From Gigaspora rosea (lineage: Eukaryota > Glomeromycota > Glomeromycetes > Diversisporales > Gigasporaceae): a stretch of 64,000 nucleotides of DNA. The stretch is from the NCBI GenBank assembly GCA_003550325.1, contig QKWP01000100.1, positions 31,227-95,226 of the forward strand. Direction: 5' to 3'. Below are positions 46,576 to 59,162 of the stretch, piece by piece; position 1 is the stretch's first letter; every line of letters starts with the position of its first letter. A program made the position numbers and the translations under genes. The notes beneath the pieces were generated by a model that was given only the letters and a program-made list of their open reading frames with translations, ran no database searches and was not told where the DNA came from.

Positions 46576-46838
46576 CTTGACTAAAAATTACTCGTCTAAA
46601 AATTACTTGTCTAAAAACTATTTGTCTAAAAAACTACTTGCCTAAATAAACTAAATAAACTACTTGTCTAAAAAAAAACTAAACTATTTATTTAAAAATT
46701 TATTTCGCTTAAAAAACTGCATATCTAAAAAACTACATATCTAAAAAAAATTACATATCTAAAAAACTACATATCTAAAAAACTACATATCTAACAAACT
46801 ACATATCTAAAAAAAACTACATATCTAAAAAACTAGCT
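46576..46838. repeat. Degenerate CTACATATCTAAAAAA repeat
   Basis: Sixteen- to eighteen-base units (ACTACATATCTAAAAA), regular at 46720-46838 and eroded to the left (ACTTGTCTAAAAA). Confidence 0.8.
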
Positions 46839-48810
46839 TCGTCAATAATAGTTCTCTTCAACGCGTTTAAATTCTAATAATACTTATTCGAACGCACTAA
46901 TTTAGCTCATAACTACTAAACACCTTATAGTTACCCGCAACTTCGTTTAACATCTAGCAATTTATAATTGTCAAGAGGTTTAGTAAGGTGAACTTTTAAA
47001 AAAAGTTTTTAAAGCGAAATAAATATTATATACATAAAAATGAAACGAAACACCTATTTTGAAGGCATGATTCTTCTCAGCTTTATTATTTTTCTGCTTT
47101 AAACTTAGAAAATCGAAGAGTGCTTTATGAAAATAAACTGCCGTACCTTGTACGCAAGTATATTTCCTTTTAGGAAACCCCTGAAAAGTCATTTGAAGAG
47201 GGTTTACCGTTGCAATTTACTATGAAAAAAGGGTCGATCATATGAATTTCGATCACTAAAATTTCATAGTAAAAATTTAGTGATCTGCATATACAACAAA
47301 GATATATATGAGCTTAATAGATTCTGATGTATGTTGCCTCATTTTATTTCGTCATCATGTGTTTCTTCTCTAGATGGTGATGATGTTATGGAACTATTTT
47401 TGAAAATATAAAATAATTTAGTTTTGTTATACGAATAAAGGACTGAAATACATAGCTGTAACTTTAACAATAATTTAAATTCATGTAAAGACAATAGGGC
47501 TTGTTCAGACTAATATATAGGAATTTGTACTTTTTTAGGTGATAACCCTGATAGATATGAAGGAATCATTATCGAAAAAAATTGCATCTTCATAGTTGAG
47601 ATTGTTCGAATCAAAATTTCGAAATGTATTGCCTTTACTGCGATTGCAAATGTGACAAAAAAAGCACATCGCTATATTGACGTCATAAATTGTAAAAAAT
47701 AATAATGAAATCAGAAAATAAAACGATTTCTTTTCTTTTTTTTTTAATAGCCTAACAAATACAAATTTGTGCAAACCAATGAATGAATGTAAAATTTACG
47801 AACAAGAACTATATAGGGCTTTTTTTAGACTTGCAAGTGATGGCAAGTATCCATATAATTTATGCCTTTCTGGAGTAACCCAAAAAAATGACACGAATTA
47901 ATAGTAAAACATGAAAACTTTAATTTACCAACAGAGTATTGGAAATACTACTTTTTCTACAGTAATTCTGGAATGTTTAATTACAGCTCAAGCGTAGTTA
48001 TATTTTACTAGTAACCGGGTGATCGTAAAATGCCGATTGCCTCTCAATGTTCGGATGCGGCTAATTTCGGTTTCAATTATTTGTATAAAATTTATATCTA
48101 ACAAAGTTTATAGGAAAAAACAAAAAATTGCAACTAATTACAATTATTACGTCATTAGTTGAATATAATTTTTTTTTTTGCGATAATTTTGACTGAATTA
48201 TTATACGTATTATACAATTTAATTGTAATTAATTTTTCGGTACCCTTGGTGTATTTGTATGTTTTATTTTTATATTGTTTCTTCTAATTAAAAGCCTTAT
48301 CTCAATTAATTGGTAATCAACAATATGCAGTTTAGAAAATGTCATAGCAATAGATTTGTATGAGAATAAAATACTAAAATTGCAAATACTGTAAATGTAT
48401 TTTCTGGTATTCAAATGCATCAATTATATTTAAGTATCCAATTTATTTTGTAAATGTAAAGATTTACTGTGTCTTACTCTTATTTTGGATTAAACTTCTC
48501 TTAATATTTAAATTTATTATACTCAAATTATTTTACTTCATAATATCTCACAATTTTCAGGATTAATGATGGAACCTCTTGAATTATTAATAATTAATAA
48601 TTATTATTAACTATTTGGTCGAGTAATTAACTAAAAACTAGTTAATAATATGAGCGAGGTAAATCAGTCAAAAATATCTAAAAGCGTTATTTAATTTATA
48701 CATTGATTATATAAAACTATATTCAAAAATAAATTATCTACGGTGTTATGCTCAAATTGTTCATTTTTTTTTCTCCTTTATTTAGTTAATATTAGATTAT
48801 TTAGTATTTT
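46839..48810. other. AT-rich DNA, no certain gene
   Basis: A 70-codon minus-strand frame (46980-47192, starting MTFQGFPKRKYTC) and a 79-codon one (47535-47774) show no domain and are near chance length in this composition. Short ATGAAATTTTAGTGATCG-type palindromes are at about 47220-47290. I see nothing else. Confidence 0.4.
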
Positions 48811-49140
48811 ATGTATCATTCTGTTTTGGATAAGAAGCATAATAAAAATATAAAATTCGCAAACTATAGGCTTTCAAATCAATTAAAAGACAAGCTGTTA
48901 AATATCAATATCACAGAATTTATAAACATAGATCAATATTATTCCACAGAATTATCGTCTCAAAATGACGAAACTTTCTCAAGTTATCAAAACAATACAA
49001 ACGTATGCGTAGGCTCATTTGAAATTACAACCTTATCTACATTTTATTTACCTTATACAATAAATTCAAACATTTTAACGCAAAACTATAACAATCTTGA
49101 GAATATGAGAAAGGCAGCACATGAATGTTTTAACCAATGA
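48811..49140 (+). CDS. Hypothetical protein, 109 aa
   Basis: The frame runs from an ATG at 48811 (MYHSVLDKKHNKNIKFANYR) to TGA. It is Asn/Ser/Thr-rich with no signal peptide, membrane segment or motif. An AG precedes it at several places, so it could be the last exon of a longer gene. GC is a little above that of the flanks. It could also be a chance frame; I do not recognise it. Confidence 0.3.
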   Translation: MYHSVLDKKHNKNIKFANYRLSNQLKDKLLNINITEFINIDQYYSTELSSQNDETFSSYQNNTNVCVGSFEITTLSTFYLPYTINSNILTQNYNNLENMRKAAHECFNQ

Positions 49141-49650
49141 AAATTCTCAAAACTTTAGAACTTTGAAATTATCCAAACCCACCAGTATAGTGCTGTAAAT
49201 TAAAAAAGTGCTTCAGCTTGGGATCTTTCTTTGGTTTTACAATCAATCCAAGTATAATAGAATTTCAATAAACTTCTTGAATATAATCAAATACGAATTT
49301 TGAGATTTTAGAAAATGATACATGTGTTTCGAATTAAATATAAATTAGGCGTTCTTGAAATTATAAACAGTGCAATATGTTGAACTATTCTTTAAAGCCT
49401 GAATTCCCAAATTAGGTTCTATCAAAAATTAAAAATGTGTAAGCATGATTGTTATTACATGTAAGCAATAGTCGTAAAGGCAAAAGTAATTTGAAGGAAC
49501 AATTGCCCCAAATAATAATATAACTTGATTTAAATGTAGCTATTTTGTAAAAAGTTTGTAATTTAAGAGATTTCCCTAAAACACTTGATTAGGTTTTACA
49601 TTCGAAGCATCTTTTTTATGCTTTTTTTTTGTGAAATTCCGTTACGCATC
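49141..49650. other. AT-rich spacer
   Basis: Nothing recognised. Confidence 0.4.
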
Positions 49651-49882
49651 AATGATTTACTTTCACAGTGCAGCACAACATGATTTGCTCTATAGTGCAG
49701 CACAATATGATTTGCTCTAAGATTTTTTTCGATCTCAATTTTTTTCAGTGATAGATTAAAATGTTCTTTTTTTTACCAATGTGACTTCAAAACGTTTCCA
49801 AAAATTTCAATTTACCTATAAAATTTAAAGTAAACTTATAGTGCGTCAATCATATTGTGCTGCACTATGTTAGTAAATCATT
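49651..49882. mobile_element. MITE with AATGATTTACT ends
   Basis: AATGATTTACTTTCACAGTG then CAGCACAACATGATT on the left is mirrored by ATCATATTGTGCTGCACTAT then AGTAAATCATT. The left arm has an internal duplication (TGCAGCACAAYATGATTTGC twice). No clear target duplication. Confidence 0.8.
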
Positions 49883-50420
49883 CAAAAACTTCGGTATTAT
49901 CTTTTGTTTCAGAACCACTTACTAAGCTTCATTTCTTCTTTTTTTTTCATTTTAAAAACCGTTGAAGAAATTTTTAGTGACTTATTTTTAATAATTAACT
50001 AAAAAAAAAAAAAAATTACATAAATAGATCGTTTAAAAAATCTTACTGTATTAATAGAATCCTTAATTTCTTTAATAATGATCCTGGCTGATACTCAATA
50101 AAATTGGCTAAGCCAGTTTTTTCAACCCGGCCGGTCGATTTTATAAATGAAACCTTTTATATAACAAAATGGTTTTTCTCGAATTTATGTACGTATATGA
50201 TATAGTATTGTATTGTACTGTATACCCTAAAAAAATTTGCTTCATTTCACAGTTCTTTTCAACGGCAATCGTCATGTTAATTTGGTCAGTACGAAGATTT
50301 GAAATAAGCTTTTTTGTTAATTAAAAATGATGTGCCATTCTACCAGATCAACCCAAAAATTTTTAAAACGGTTAAAATTTAATGATTGAAAATTTTTGAT
50401 CGGCCAAGATCACTAGTTGT
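49883..50420. other. AT-rich spacer
   Basis: Nothing recognised. Confidence 0.4.
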
Positions 50421-50421
50421 C

Positions 50422-50568
50422 ATTGTATGTCCGGAGCGTAGCGGATAACATTTAATTAAAAAAACGTGATTTGTCTGTCACGCACGCGTGTTCAAATTTG
50501 TCAATTTAGTGTAACAAGCATGCGTTCACGCGTTTGATGATCATCATATGATACGCTCCGGATACAAG
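50422..50568. mobile_element. Short inverted-repeat element, CCGGAGCGTA ends
   Basis: TTGTATGTCCGGAGCGTA and the inverted CTTGTATCCGGAGCGTA bound 147 bp that include CACGCACGCGTG and GCGTTCACGCG. Probably a small MITE. Confidence 0.55.
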
Positions 50569-51070
50569 TAAATTCGATTTTTGATTTGAGTGGATGATGC
50601 ATATAAACAAACACGTCTTGACTCGACGTTAACTCTATAACTGGTAGGTGTTTTTTTGATTCATAGTTATCGAAAAAATTAATATATCATTTGTTTTTAA
50701 TACTTTGTTTTTAATACTAGATACACAAAATGTATGAAACGAAGAAAATTTCTAGAGGGAATTGTTTAATTTTATTATATCAACAAAACGACACCAGTAG
50801 AAGATTTTTCTATCTTGCACTTTTTCTCATGACAACCGAAATTCATTCCATACGACTTCTGGTTACTCTATTGACAATGAAAAATATGCAAACAAAATAG
50901 AAGTCCATCGAAATTTATAATTGATCCATAATGCTATTAATAGTACACGAATAGGATACATGCGGTCATTGATAATATCAACTATGTGCGTGTTTAATTA
51001 ATTGTATCTATTTGTTGTACCGATTATGATTCTCACTAAAGCAAAAATTCTTCATATCGAAATGATTCTA
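50569..51070. other. AT-rich spacer
   Basis: Nothing recognised. Confidence 0.4.
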
Positions 51071-51440
51071 TTAGGCCACGCAAAGTTGATTTTTCATTTT
51101 GCATTACACGGAATCTGAAAACATGATGAAGCAACCTCAGGAAAGCATATTGTATTATTGGAAGATATCTCTATGATTAACATGAACCGCAACAACTCGT
51201 CCGCTCCAGTACTCAACTCACCCATGGCTATCGCCAAGTATTGGGTCGGTCGGTCGGATTTTTTTTTTAATTTACTGTAAATTAATAGAATATTGTTCGC
51301 ATCTAAGGTTATGCAAGGCTAATTTTTTATTTTGCACAACTAGAAATCAAAAAATTGGGTCGGCAATCATATTTTTTCCGTTAGTCCTATCGGACAATTA
51401 CGGGAAATTAAGGACTCCTTTGGGTGACATCGGATGAGAA
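51071..51440. mobile_element. Two partial GGCCACGCAAAG MITE copies in tandem
   Basis: Two same-orientation starts: TTAGGCCACGCAAAGTTGAT (51071) and CTAAGGTTATGCAAGGCTAA (51303). Interior words GGTCGGATTTTTTTTTTAAT and ATTTACTGTAAATTAAT match, inverted, the family member at 33800-34083. The right ends are missing. Confidence 0.55.
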
Positions 51441-51734
51441 TCTTATCCAACGAAGACCGACGGGTGGTAAATTTTTGTGAATCATGTACTACAAGATTTT
51501 GGTGTAACACTCAAAACAATCCACATTGAAGATCGAAGAAATTAAGAAACCATTTAGATTAGAAGTCAAAGAAAAGTTTGTCCACTAAGAATATAAGGGA
51601 ACAATATGCATATGCATTGGTTAAACAATTAAGCTATTGCAGCATGTTAAAATTTTGGAACATTGACAAATACTGCAGTGGGCATGAAAGAAATGGTCCA
51701 CCGCATTTTTTTTTTATTTATCTTTTTTCTTAGT

Positions 51735-52319
51735 TATCTACGGCACCTTCGTCATCATTTGATTCGGCACCCTCGGCATCTTCACCTAGTTCATCTGATT
51801 CGGCATCACCTGCGGCACCTTCGTAAGATAATTGAACTTGATCTCACTAGATGCTTATATAATTATTTAATTTCACTTTCGCGATTTTACAGTAAGGTCT
51901 TTTTTTTTAGGCTGCTATTAATTTTATTGACCACATCTTTAACGTTTATGTCTTTCAATAAGATAGAATTACGAAAATACTTCTTGATCGTCCATAAAAA
52001 TTCTATCGGGCCATATCTGTTTTGTGCGAAACACAATCCAAGGTTTTCTCATCAGTATATGCAAATATTCTGTCTATCTCGGTTCCATTAAACAACAAGG
52101 GTTTACCAGCAAGCAAATGATAAGTTCTGTATATTAAATCATCAATAATGGAAGGATATGCGGAATTCACACTAAACCATCTTTACTGCGTTGATCATCT
52201 GCTGGATTTGGAGCTTCAGGCAGAAAAGATCAAATCGAAAAATTTTGGAAGAATTTCTATGGGACATATGAAGATGATGCAGGGATTCATAGAGAATTAG
52301 AAAAACGTTTGATATCCTA
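51735..52319. pseudogene. Remnants of unidentified host or repeat genes
   Basis: On the minus strand, 51832-51735 encodes an acidic tail (EGAAGDAESDELGEDAEGAE, then NDDEGAVDN and a stop), and upstream pieces read DLIYRTYHLLAGKPLLFNGT (near 52120). Another minus frame gives IEFLWTIKKYFRNSILLKDI (near 51985). On the plus strand 52189-52319 reads AGFGASGRKDQIEKFWKNF and YEDDAGIHRELEKRLIS before a stop. These look like parts of different dead genes. No family is named. The 142-codon plus frame at 51663-52091 is the antisense of the acidic tail. Confidence 0.35.
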
Positions 52320-54488
52320 AAAAAGATAGTTGATAGGTTTTAATGAAGCAACTAAGTTGATAAGGGGGATTAAAAGCAATAAGGGTTTAATTGTTATAGT
52401 ATATATAGATTCTACTACTGTAGTAACAGTGTAGAAGCTTAATATATATTTATTATATTTATTATAAATAAGGGTCGAGTCTTCTACTACAGTCTCTCAT
52501 ATTACCAAAAAAAAATACGGGAAAATTATAGCAAGAGCTTGCTGACGAATCGGAATACGTTTTTAATACTGTCACGGTGAAAAATTGCATGCAACGTACT
52601 TAATTCGTGACATTAAATATTCAAATCATTCAGTATATATTAGCGGTGTAGAAAACACTTTAATGAATATAAGCGAGAACAATCTTAGAGATATAGTGCT
52701 CCAATTGTAGATAATAAAAACATCCATGTTTTAAAAAGAGAAAAGTTTAATACATACTTTAAAACATTAAACAACCGATTCGATTAATACTGAAAAACAT
52801 TGTATGGGAAATTTAATAATTATGTAATCTTATAAGGGTCAGTGGTACAAAAATAGTATACCGATTATGCGTGAGTCAAAGAACCTTATGATTATGATGA
52901 AATAATATGAGCCAAAAGTATGCATTTATAAGCAAAGTGAAAATAATAAAATATGAACAAGTACCTCTTTCTTAAAAACATAAATCGATCGAATAAAAGA
53001 AGCAAACTACTTACGAACTTATATACCTTCTATTGAAATCATTCGTGTCTTCACCTAAGCCGGATTATTAGTAACGAAAGTCACTTTTTAACCTGTGACA
53101 ATACTTTAGCTGAGGATTGTCAACATGTTATAATGAATATTGAATCAACTGGCTACAAAATACAAAGTAACTCACATTAAACATTTATATTCACTAAACC
53201 TCATTCGCAACTCCGGTACATCTGATTATACTCTACAGGAGTTCACTCGCCTAAATCAAACACACCTTTTTCGCCCGAATCCTAACGTTGATTACACGAA
53301 GTCCGACTTAGGGGCTCGGTTCTAACATTACGATTAATTTAAATTTACTTATGGTATATTAATGTTAATAGAATGTAAACTTTTTGCAGTGAATAAACAA
53401 CGACGAAGACAATTTAGAAAAATTATGCAATTTGATTGCATTTTACATACTGAAACTTTTAAGACTATTGTCAATTTTAAGTTTTATTCTTTATATTTGC
53501 ATTTTAGAATGTTGGCATGGTCAACTATTCACCATAGTTTTAACAATTTAAATAATAGCAATTACAATGTATATTAATTAATGGTCTTTTTTTTTTTTTT
53601 TTTTTACGAAATATGATAAGGACGAGAACAAATATCAATTAGCAATAGAAAATGAAATTTTCATATACAAGATTTTTTCATTTAGATTTAATTTAGTTGG
53701 TTATTATAACTTTAAAGAAGTTTTAAACAAAAAAAATTCGAATTGATAGTTCTTTAGCTAATTTTAATTTAGTGATTGTATCAGGTTATCGAATAAAAAA
53801 AGTCGAATGAACCGGTTATTCAAGTTAATTTTTGAACACTCAAATAAATTACCAAAATTCATGAATATTTTACCATTAATTTATAAATAATATAATGGAC
53901 ATTTGTCTAGTAGAAGTGTTTGAGATGAGGAATCTAATTCATGATTATTTAACAATAACTTTCTTTCATTATATTTCGTTAATTAATGGTAACCATTCAA
54001 AGTTTATTAATACATGTATCTATCATTACACTATCTACTATACTTAGAGCTTCATATTATCTAACGAAAATCCGAATAAACAAATCTTATTCGAATAAGA
54101 AATAATGTTAGTCATTCTAAATTATTCGAATATTATTCGAATAATCCGCAATATGTTTCATTCGCGTTAATTTAGAACATTTATTAATCTAGGAAAGTTA
54201 TTCGAAGTTCATTTCATTCGTATTAATTCAAGTGAAATTTATTAATCGAATTATTTGAAGCTGAAATCTATTAAATCTAAAGAAATTAGTCAAAAAAACA
54301 TTCATACTGTAAATACACCCTTTATAAACGCGTGCACTATATTGTTCTCGTTAAATACTTGCTAATTTCAATCTCAAGTTTATAAACTCTTAAATAAAAT
54401 GACCACCATAAATGTACACTATCTTTTAAACACACTTTTTTTTTGAAATTTCACATACACTCTCAGGGGGCACTTATGAAAGATAAAC
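52320..54488. other. AT-rich DNA, no certain gene
   Basis: A less AT-rich patch at 53180-53320 has no recognised content. At 54060-54260 the palindrome TTCGAATAA/TTATTCGAA recurs several times. A 52395-52500 segment with TCTACTACTGTAG and TCTTCTACTACAGTCTC is unexplained. Confidence 0.4.
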
Positions 54489-54490
54489 TA

Positions 54491-54720
54491 TTTTTTTTTT
54501 TTTTTTTTATTAAGGCGAGGTTTTGCTCGTGCTTTATTAAATAATTTATATATAGAAATCTAAACTTAAAATTGTACAATATGCAAGCTCGGACTACTTT
54601 TCCGAAACTTAAGCCTACTAGAATGATAATTTGGAAAGGCCATCTAGATTAGTAAACAAACTAGGTGAGTTTTAGTCTAGATTTGTATATTTTAAAAATA
54701 AGGTCTGTGCGCTTTGACAC
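54491..54720 (-). mobile_element. Possible retroposon 3' end
   Basis: An 18-base T run followed by ATTAAGGCGAGGTTTTGCTC then GTGCTTTATTAAATA resembles a minus-strand poly-A tail with its preceding 3' end. The 5' end and target duplication were not found, so the extent is a guess. Confidence 0.3.
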
Positions 54721-55355
54721 TAGTAATTTAGATTTCAGGGAAGATTGCCAATTTTTTTTTTAAAAAAGTCAGTTATCTAACTTAAAGATTTCGATATCCA
54801 AACATAGAACCTAATTTAAGTAGATACTGAACTAAATAAATCAGGACCGGTTAACTGGAGATTTGGAAATTTTGTAAATAACTTCATTCGACTTAGTTCT
54901 TTCTCAACTAAAACCAACAAGTAAACAAAAATTCTTGAATATTGATTGTGATATCAATGATGAGCAAAACGATTTTTTTTTGATAAATGAATATTTTTAT
55001 TGCTTTACGATTCGAAGACTTTTTTTTTCTTAAAAAAAGTAAAATAGTTACAATCTTAAAATTGATTACAATGATAAACGATGATTCAAAAAAAAAACGA
55101 ATAACTCAAAAGTTTCACATTTAAAATCGGATATTTTTAACGGCACGTAAATTTAATTAAAAAAAAATGTTCCCTTTATTATACATATTTGTATTTAGAT
55201 TTTTTGTAAATAAAAAAATAAATACTAATATATAAATATACTAATAAATATTGATGAAACATGGAAGGTTTTTTTTTGATTCTACAAATTTGTACCAAAA
55301 TTGAAAAACAATGAAATTTAATTCGTTAACTCCGTCCAAAATATATTTCATGAAA
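54721..55355. other. AT-rich DNA downstream of the transcription factor gene
   Basis: A- and T-runs only; presumably contains the 3' UTR of the minus-strand gene. No further feature. Confidence 0.45.
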
Positions 55356-58300
55356 TTAACCGTTGAAATTAAAGTCATTGTTGCTAAAAATGGGCATATG
55401 TGATTGTTGATAAGATGAATCAGGATCTTGCGGCATTATAGGACTTGTGAAAATGGGAGTGGAAGCATTGCTTTGAGACGTGAAAATGGGAGTGGAAACA
55501 TTGCTTTGAGATGTGAAAATGGGAGTGGAAACATTGCTTTGAGATGTAAAAATGGGAGTGGAAAGATTACTTTGAGATGAAGTAGAATCATAAAAAATGT
55601 TTGGAACAACTGAATCGTCATTAGTCGATTGTTGATAATAATTTTGTTGATCCCCGCCAATTGGATTCTGTGGAGTTAAATATTGCAAAGTTGAACTATT
55701 AAAGTTATCAGGTAAATTGAAAGTAAAAGTAAAGTTATTGTTATCATCACCCCACGTAGGTAGTTTAGGGGATTTTCGATATTTCTTATCTTTAGAAGTA
55801 TATAAATTATCCTTTTGTTGTTCAGAAACATACATCGCTTGTTCTTCAATTGTCTTTATATGGTCTAAATTTCCTTTTAATTTTACTTCACCATCCAATC
55901 TACCTTCACCTATGGGTTGATCAACATATCTTCGCCTTGCAATCTCTGCGACCTCATTTTTAATCTCTTTTAATCTTTGTATCATAAGTTGTGCTTTCGA
56001 ATCACCACGTTGAGCAATCCATGATAATACACGTATGGCAGGAGCAAATGAAAAAAGAGCAGTGCAAGTTTGTTCATAAAAATCTGGTACAGTATTAATA
56101 AGTACATCAAGGCAATGAAGAAGGATTATTGCAGCATGAACACAAATAGTTTGAGAAGATATTCTTGAAGAATCATCCAACGAATTATTTGAAGTAAACA
56201 TGGTAAGATTACGACTATGAAGAAGAATAAGTACTGTCCAGAAAAGAGTGTGCGTTTCTCCTATTAAAAATATATATATAGATATATATATTAATAATTA
56301 ATAAAGTTTTAAAGGTAATAATAAATATAATAAAAATTAAAGTAATATTTCAAGATCACCTCCAATTGCACCTAACAAGCTTCCTCTCGGATCTTGTGCC
56401 ATTTCTTCAAATTTTAACCAATGTGGTAAAGTATAAAACCACCTTCCTAACGTTGCATCTAAAAAACGAAATTGATTTTCTTCTCGATTACTGCCAGCAA
56501 TTTTTGACCAACCATGTAAATATTTACGAACCTAAAAAAAAAAAAAAATAAATAAAATCTTTTTCTGAGTAACTATTAAAAAAGTAATAAAAGATCCATA
56601 ATTAACTCACTTGAGCAAAAATGCGCAATAAATTAATATGTAAGATCCAAGCTATATGTAATCGTGTTTCTTCATCTGGAATTTGATCTGGTGGTATTGG
56701 AAGGAGATCAACATCACATGTAGACTCATCAATAGCGCTTGGACGACCATAACAGGCTGAAACCCAACTAAAACCGAAATGGTTGATAATTAATTTGTAA
56801 ACCCCAAAAAGATCACCGAAAAGTGTAAAGGCTCACGTTTCAGAAGCAAAGAACCCCCAAAATGCCATATCTCTCAATTCCTTGACTTCTTCACTAATTT
56901 GATTATTCTTGACTTTTCGATGCAATCCTAATTCATATATCATTTTGGATACTATTCCATTTAATATCCATACAGTTCCTGTCTACAAATTATGTAAAAT
57001 CAATTTATTATTATTTTTTCAAAAAAAAAAAAAAACTGTAATAGCATATTAAAATATTACCATTCTAACATGAAGTCCAAGTATGAACAAACTAATAACA
57101 GTTAAGACATGTGGAGTTTTAAGACAGTGGAGTTGGAGTAATGCTAATTTAAGATAATATTTGAATTCTTAATTTAATCGTAATTTTAATTGTAATTCTG
57201 TAATTCTTGAGAAAAATATAATATTCATGATCCTAAATTTACCTAATGCTCTCTATAATAAAGTTAACAATTAGATCAATAAAGTTATATAACGTATATA
57301 TATATATATAAGAAAATCTATTATTATTTTTAGTTTCATACTTGGTAATAAGTCCCTCTATCACTTAATTCCTTGTTTGGATTTGGAAAAAATGGAGAAG
57401 CTGCGAAAAAAATACTATTAAGTAAAAGAAAATGTTGTGGTCTCGATAATTGCCTATAACAATCAAGCACAACTTTTTTCTTTAAATGAGGATAATGTCG
57501 GTACATAGTCTATATTAATAATAAATTAATAATAAATAAGTTAATACTATGAAAACACATTAAAATCTAAAAACAAATAAAAGTTTCAAATTACTTGATA
57601 ATAGACATCAATCAAGCTTTCTGCAATTTCCTGGTTCGGTAAAATCTTTAGTTGAGCATCAACTGAAGATAAATCATATAAATCATCTTGAGGTATGATT
57701 TGTTCATCATCATCTTCTGACGTTAGTAAAGATGCAGGGCCAACATATAGGGTAGACTCAAATCTATCGGCGAGTTGATCAACAGGATCTTGTGATGGAT
57801 GACCAATGTCTATGCCATACGTCATTGGAACAGTAACTGGAATATCCTTTTATTTAAAAATAAAAATAAAAATAATTTTTATATTTACTGTATTAACCTG
57901 ATACTTAAAAAGCATTGAATAATAAAATTAAGGCAAACCTGTACTGGTAAACCTGGTAAATCTGATAGCTCTGGTTTGGTAGGCTTAAGATCCGCTAAAT
58001 ACATTAATGTATCTTCTGAGAATTCTAGATTTAAACTTGGTGGAGGACTTGCCTCTGTTATCATGGGGGAATAATGATCGTTCCATCCCTAATAATTAAA
58101 ACCGTTTCACAATCACAATCATAAATTAAAATTTTTATTATTTAAACTTTTTTAAAAAAAAAATTGCAAATTTAAAATTTTATACATACTCCATCGGTAG
58201 GAAAATTTCCATTAATTTGGTCAGAACTATTTGGCATAAAAAAATTCATTCCTGCTGCATTATTATCACCACCCATAGGCATTGTTCCTTGAGAACCAGG

Positions 58301-58606
58301 CAATACAGCCATTTTTAATAGAGATCCAACTTGATTCAACTGATTATACTGTGCACTTTGAATTTCCTCAATTTGCTCTTGCAAAATTTCGATCTCGTTT
58401 TTTGGTCGCCCGCGCTTTGACGATGCAGAAAGCTCATACCTACATTCTCGTTTAGTTTTACGACAAGTGCCGCACTGAGGACGTTCTTTGTCACATTTTA
58501 CTTTACGTTGTTTGCAATTATCGCAAGTTTCAATAGGCTTAAACCTCTTGCTTGTGATCGAAGTAGTTATTCCAAAAGGAGGAGGTATTACGGGATGCAC
58601 ACTCAT
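55356..58606 (-). CDS. Zn2Cys6 fungal-type transcription factor, ten exons, 827 aa
   Basis: A nuclear DNA-binding regulator by family. Exons (minus strand): 58606-58190, 58088-57939, 57846-57595, 57509-57342, 57252-57243, 57167-57061, 56982-56837, 56767-56611, 56531-56360, 56260-55356. All introns are GT...AG and phases agree, giving one open frame. The zinc cluster is C28-x2-C31-x6-C38-x6-C45-x2-C48-x6-C55 (CDNCKQRKVKC...CGTCRKTKREC), followed by a basic linker (SSKRGRPK) and a likely dimerisation coil (EIEILQEQIEEIQSAQYNQL, about 73-92). Residues about 270-560 form the fungal-specific regulatory domain: TYYQRALEFKYYLKLALLQL, VLTVISLFILGLHVRM, ELGLHRK, and the hallmark ACYGRPSAID (GRP at 424-426). 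The C-terminus is Asn/Ser/Gln-rich with an 11-residue repeat. Exon 5 is only 10 nt. The ATG at 58606 is the first in frame before the cluster. The target genes cannot be told from sequence. Confidence 0.92.
55443..55571 (-). repeat. 33-nt coding tandem repeat in the transcription factor
   Basis: Four in-frame copies of SN(L/V/A)STPIFTSQ, residues about 756-799, near-identical at DNA level. The size may vary between strains. It falls in the low-complexity C-terminal region, likely disordered. Confidence 0.9.
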
Positions 58607-58767
58607 GTTCTTTGAAATAATAACGATAAAAGACTAACGCTAAATTCGAGGGCATTCTCCAATCAAAAATTTGTATCCGGTTTATGCCTAATAAGGGATA
58701 ATAAAAATAGTTTCACACCATTTCCTAATATGCTAATGAAACAAGTTTCAATCATATGATTCATATG

Positions 58768-58777
58768 ATTGGCCAAT
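58768..58777 (-). promoter_or_regulatory. Overlapping inverted CCAAT boxes
   Basis: ATTGGCCAAT lies 162-171 bases upstream of the transcription factor ATG, next to CATATGATTCATATGATT, another palindrome. CCAAT is the binding site of the NF-Y/Hap complex. Promoter function is inferred from position only. Confidence 0.35.
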
Positions 58778-59162
58778 TATTTATACGAACGTACCGTCAA
58801 AATTTTTAGTCAAAATGCTGGAAATTTCTTATTTTTCCTTTTTTTTTTTTTTGATATTTCTTGCTATAGGAATCATTCATTAGATTCAAATTAACGAAAG
58901 TTTTACTTAAAACGATTGTTACATTATAAGAATGGAAACTATTATGTGATTGGTATTATAATTGTCATCTGCGTCATGTCGAAGGAAATATTTTTTACGA
59001 AAAAGTGGCAATCAGGGAATTAGTTTAAATTATCTATCCTTTAAAGATTGTTCGATAACCGAAAGAAATATAGCGTTGCTAACGTGGGTAACTGGCATAT
59101 ACAAATTAAAGAAACAAAAATTATATCATTTAATTTCAGAATTTAGTTATGATCAATAAAAG
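58778..59162. other. Intergenic DNA
   Basis: A 65-codon plus frame (58962-59159) has no features. No gene is supported. Confidence 0.4.

Noticed and set aside
51663-52091. 142-codon plus-strand frame rich in His, Arg and Leu
   Set aside because: It is antisense to an acidic Asp/Glu/Ala tail on the minus strand, and His/Arg/Leu runs are its mirror image.
52395-52500. Possible solo LTR (TG...CA-like ends)
   Set aside because: No matching target duplication or partner copy is visible, and TG/CA ends are too common to count.
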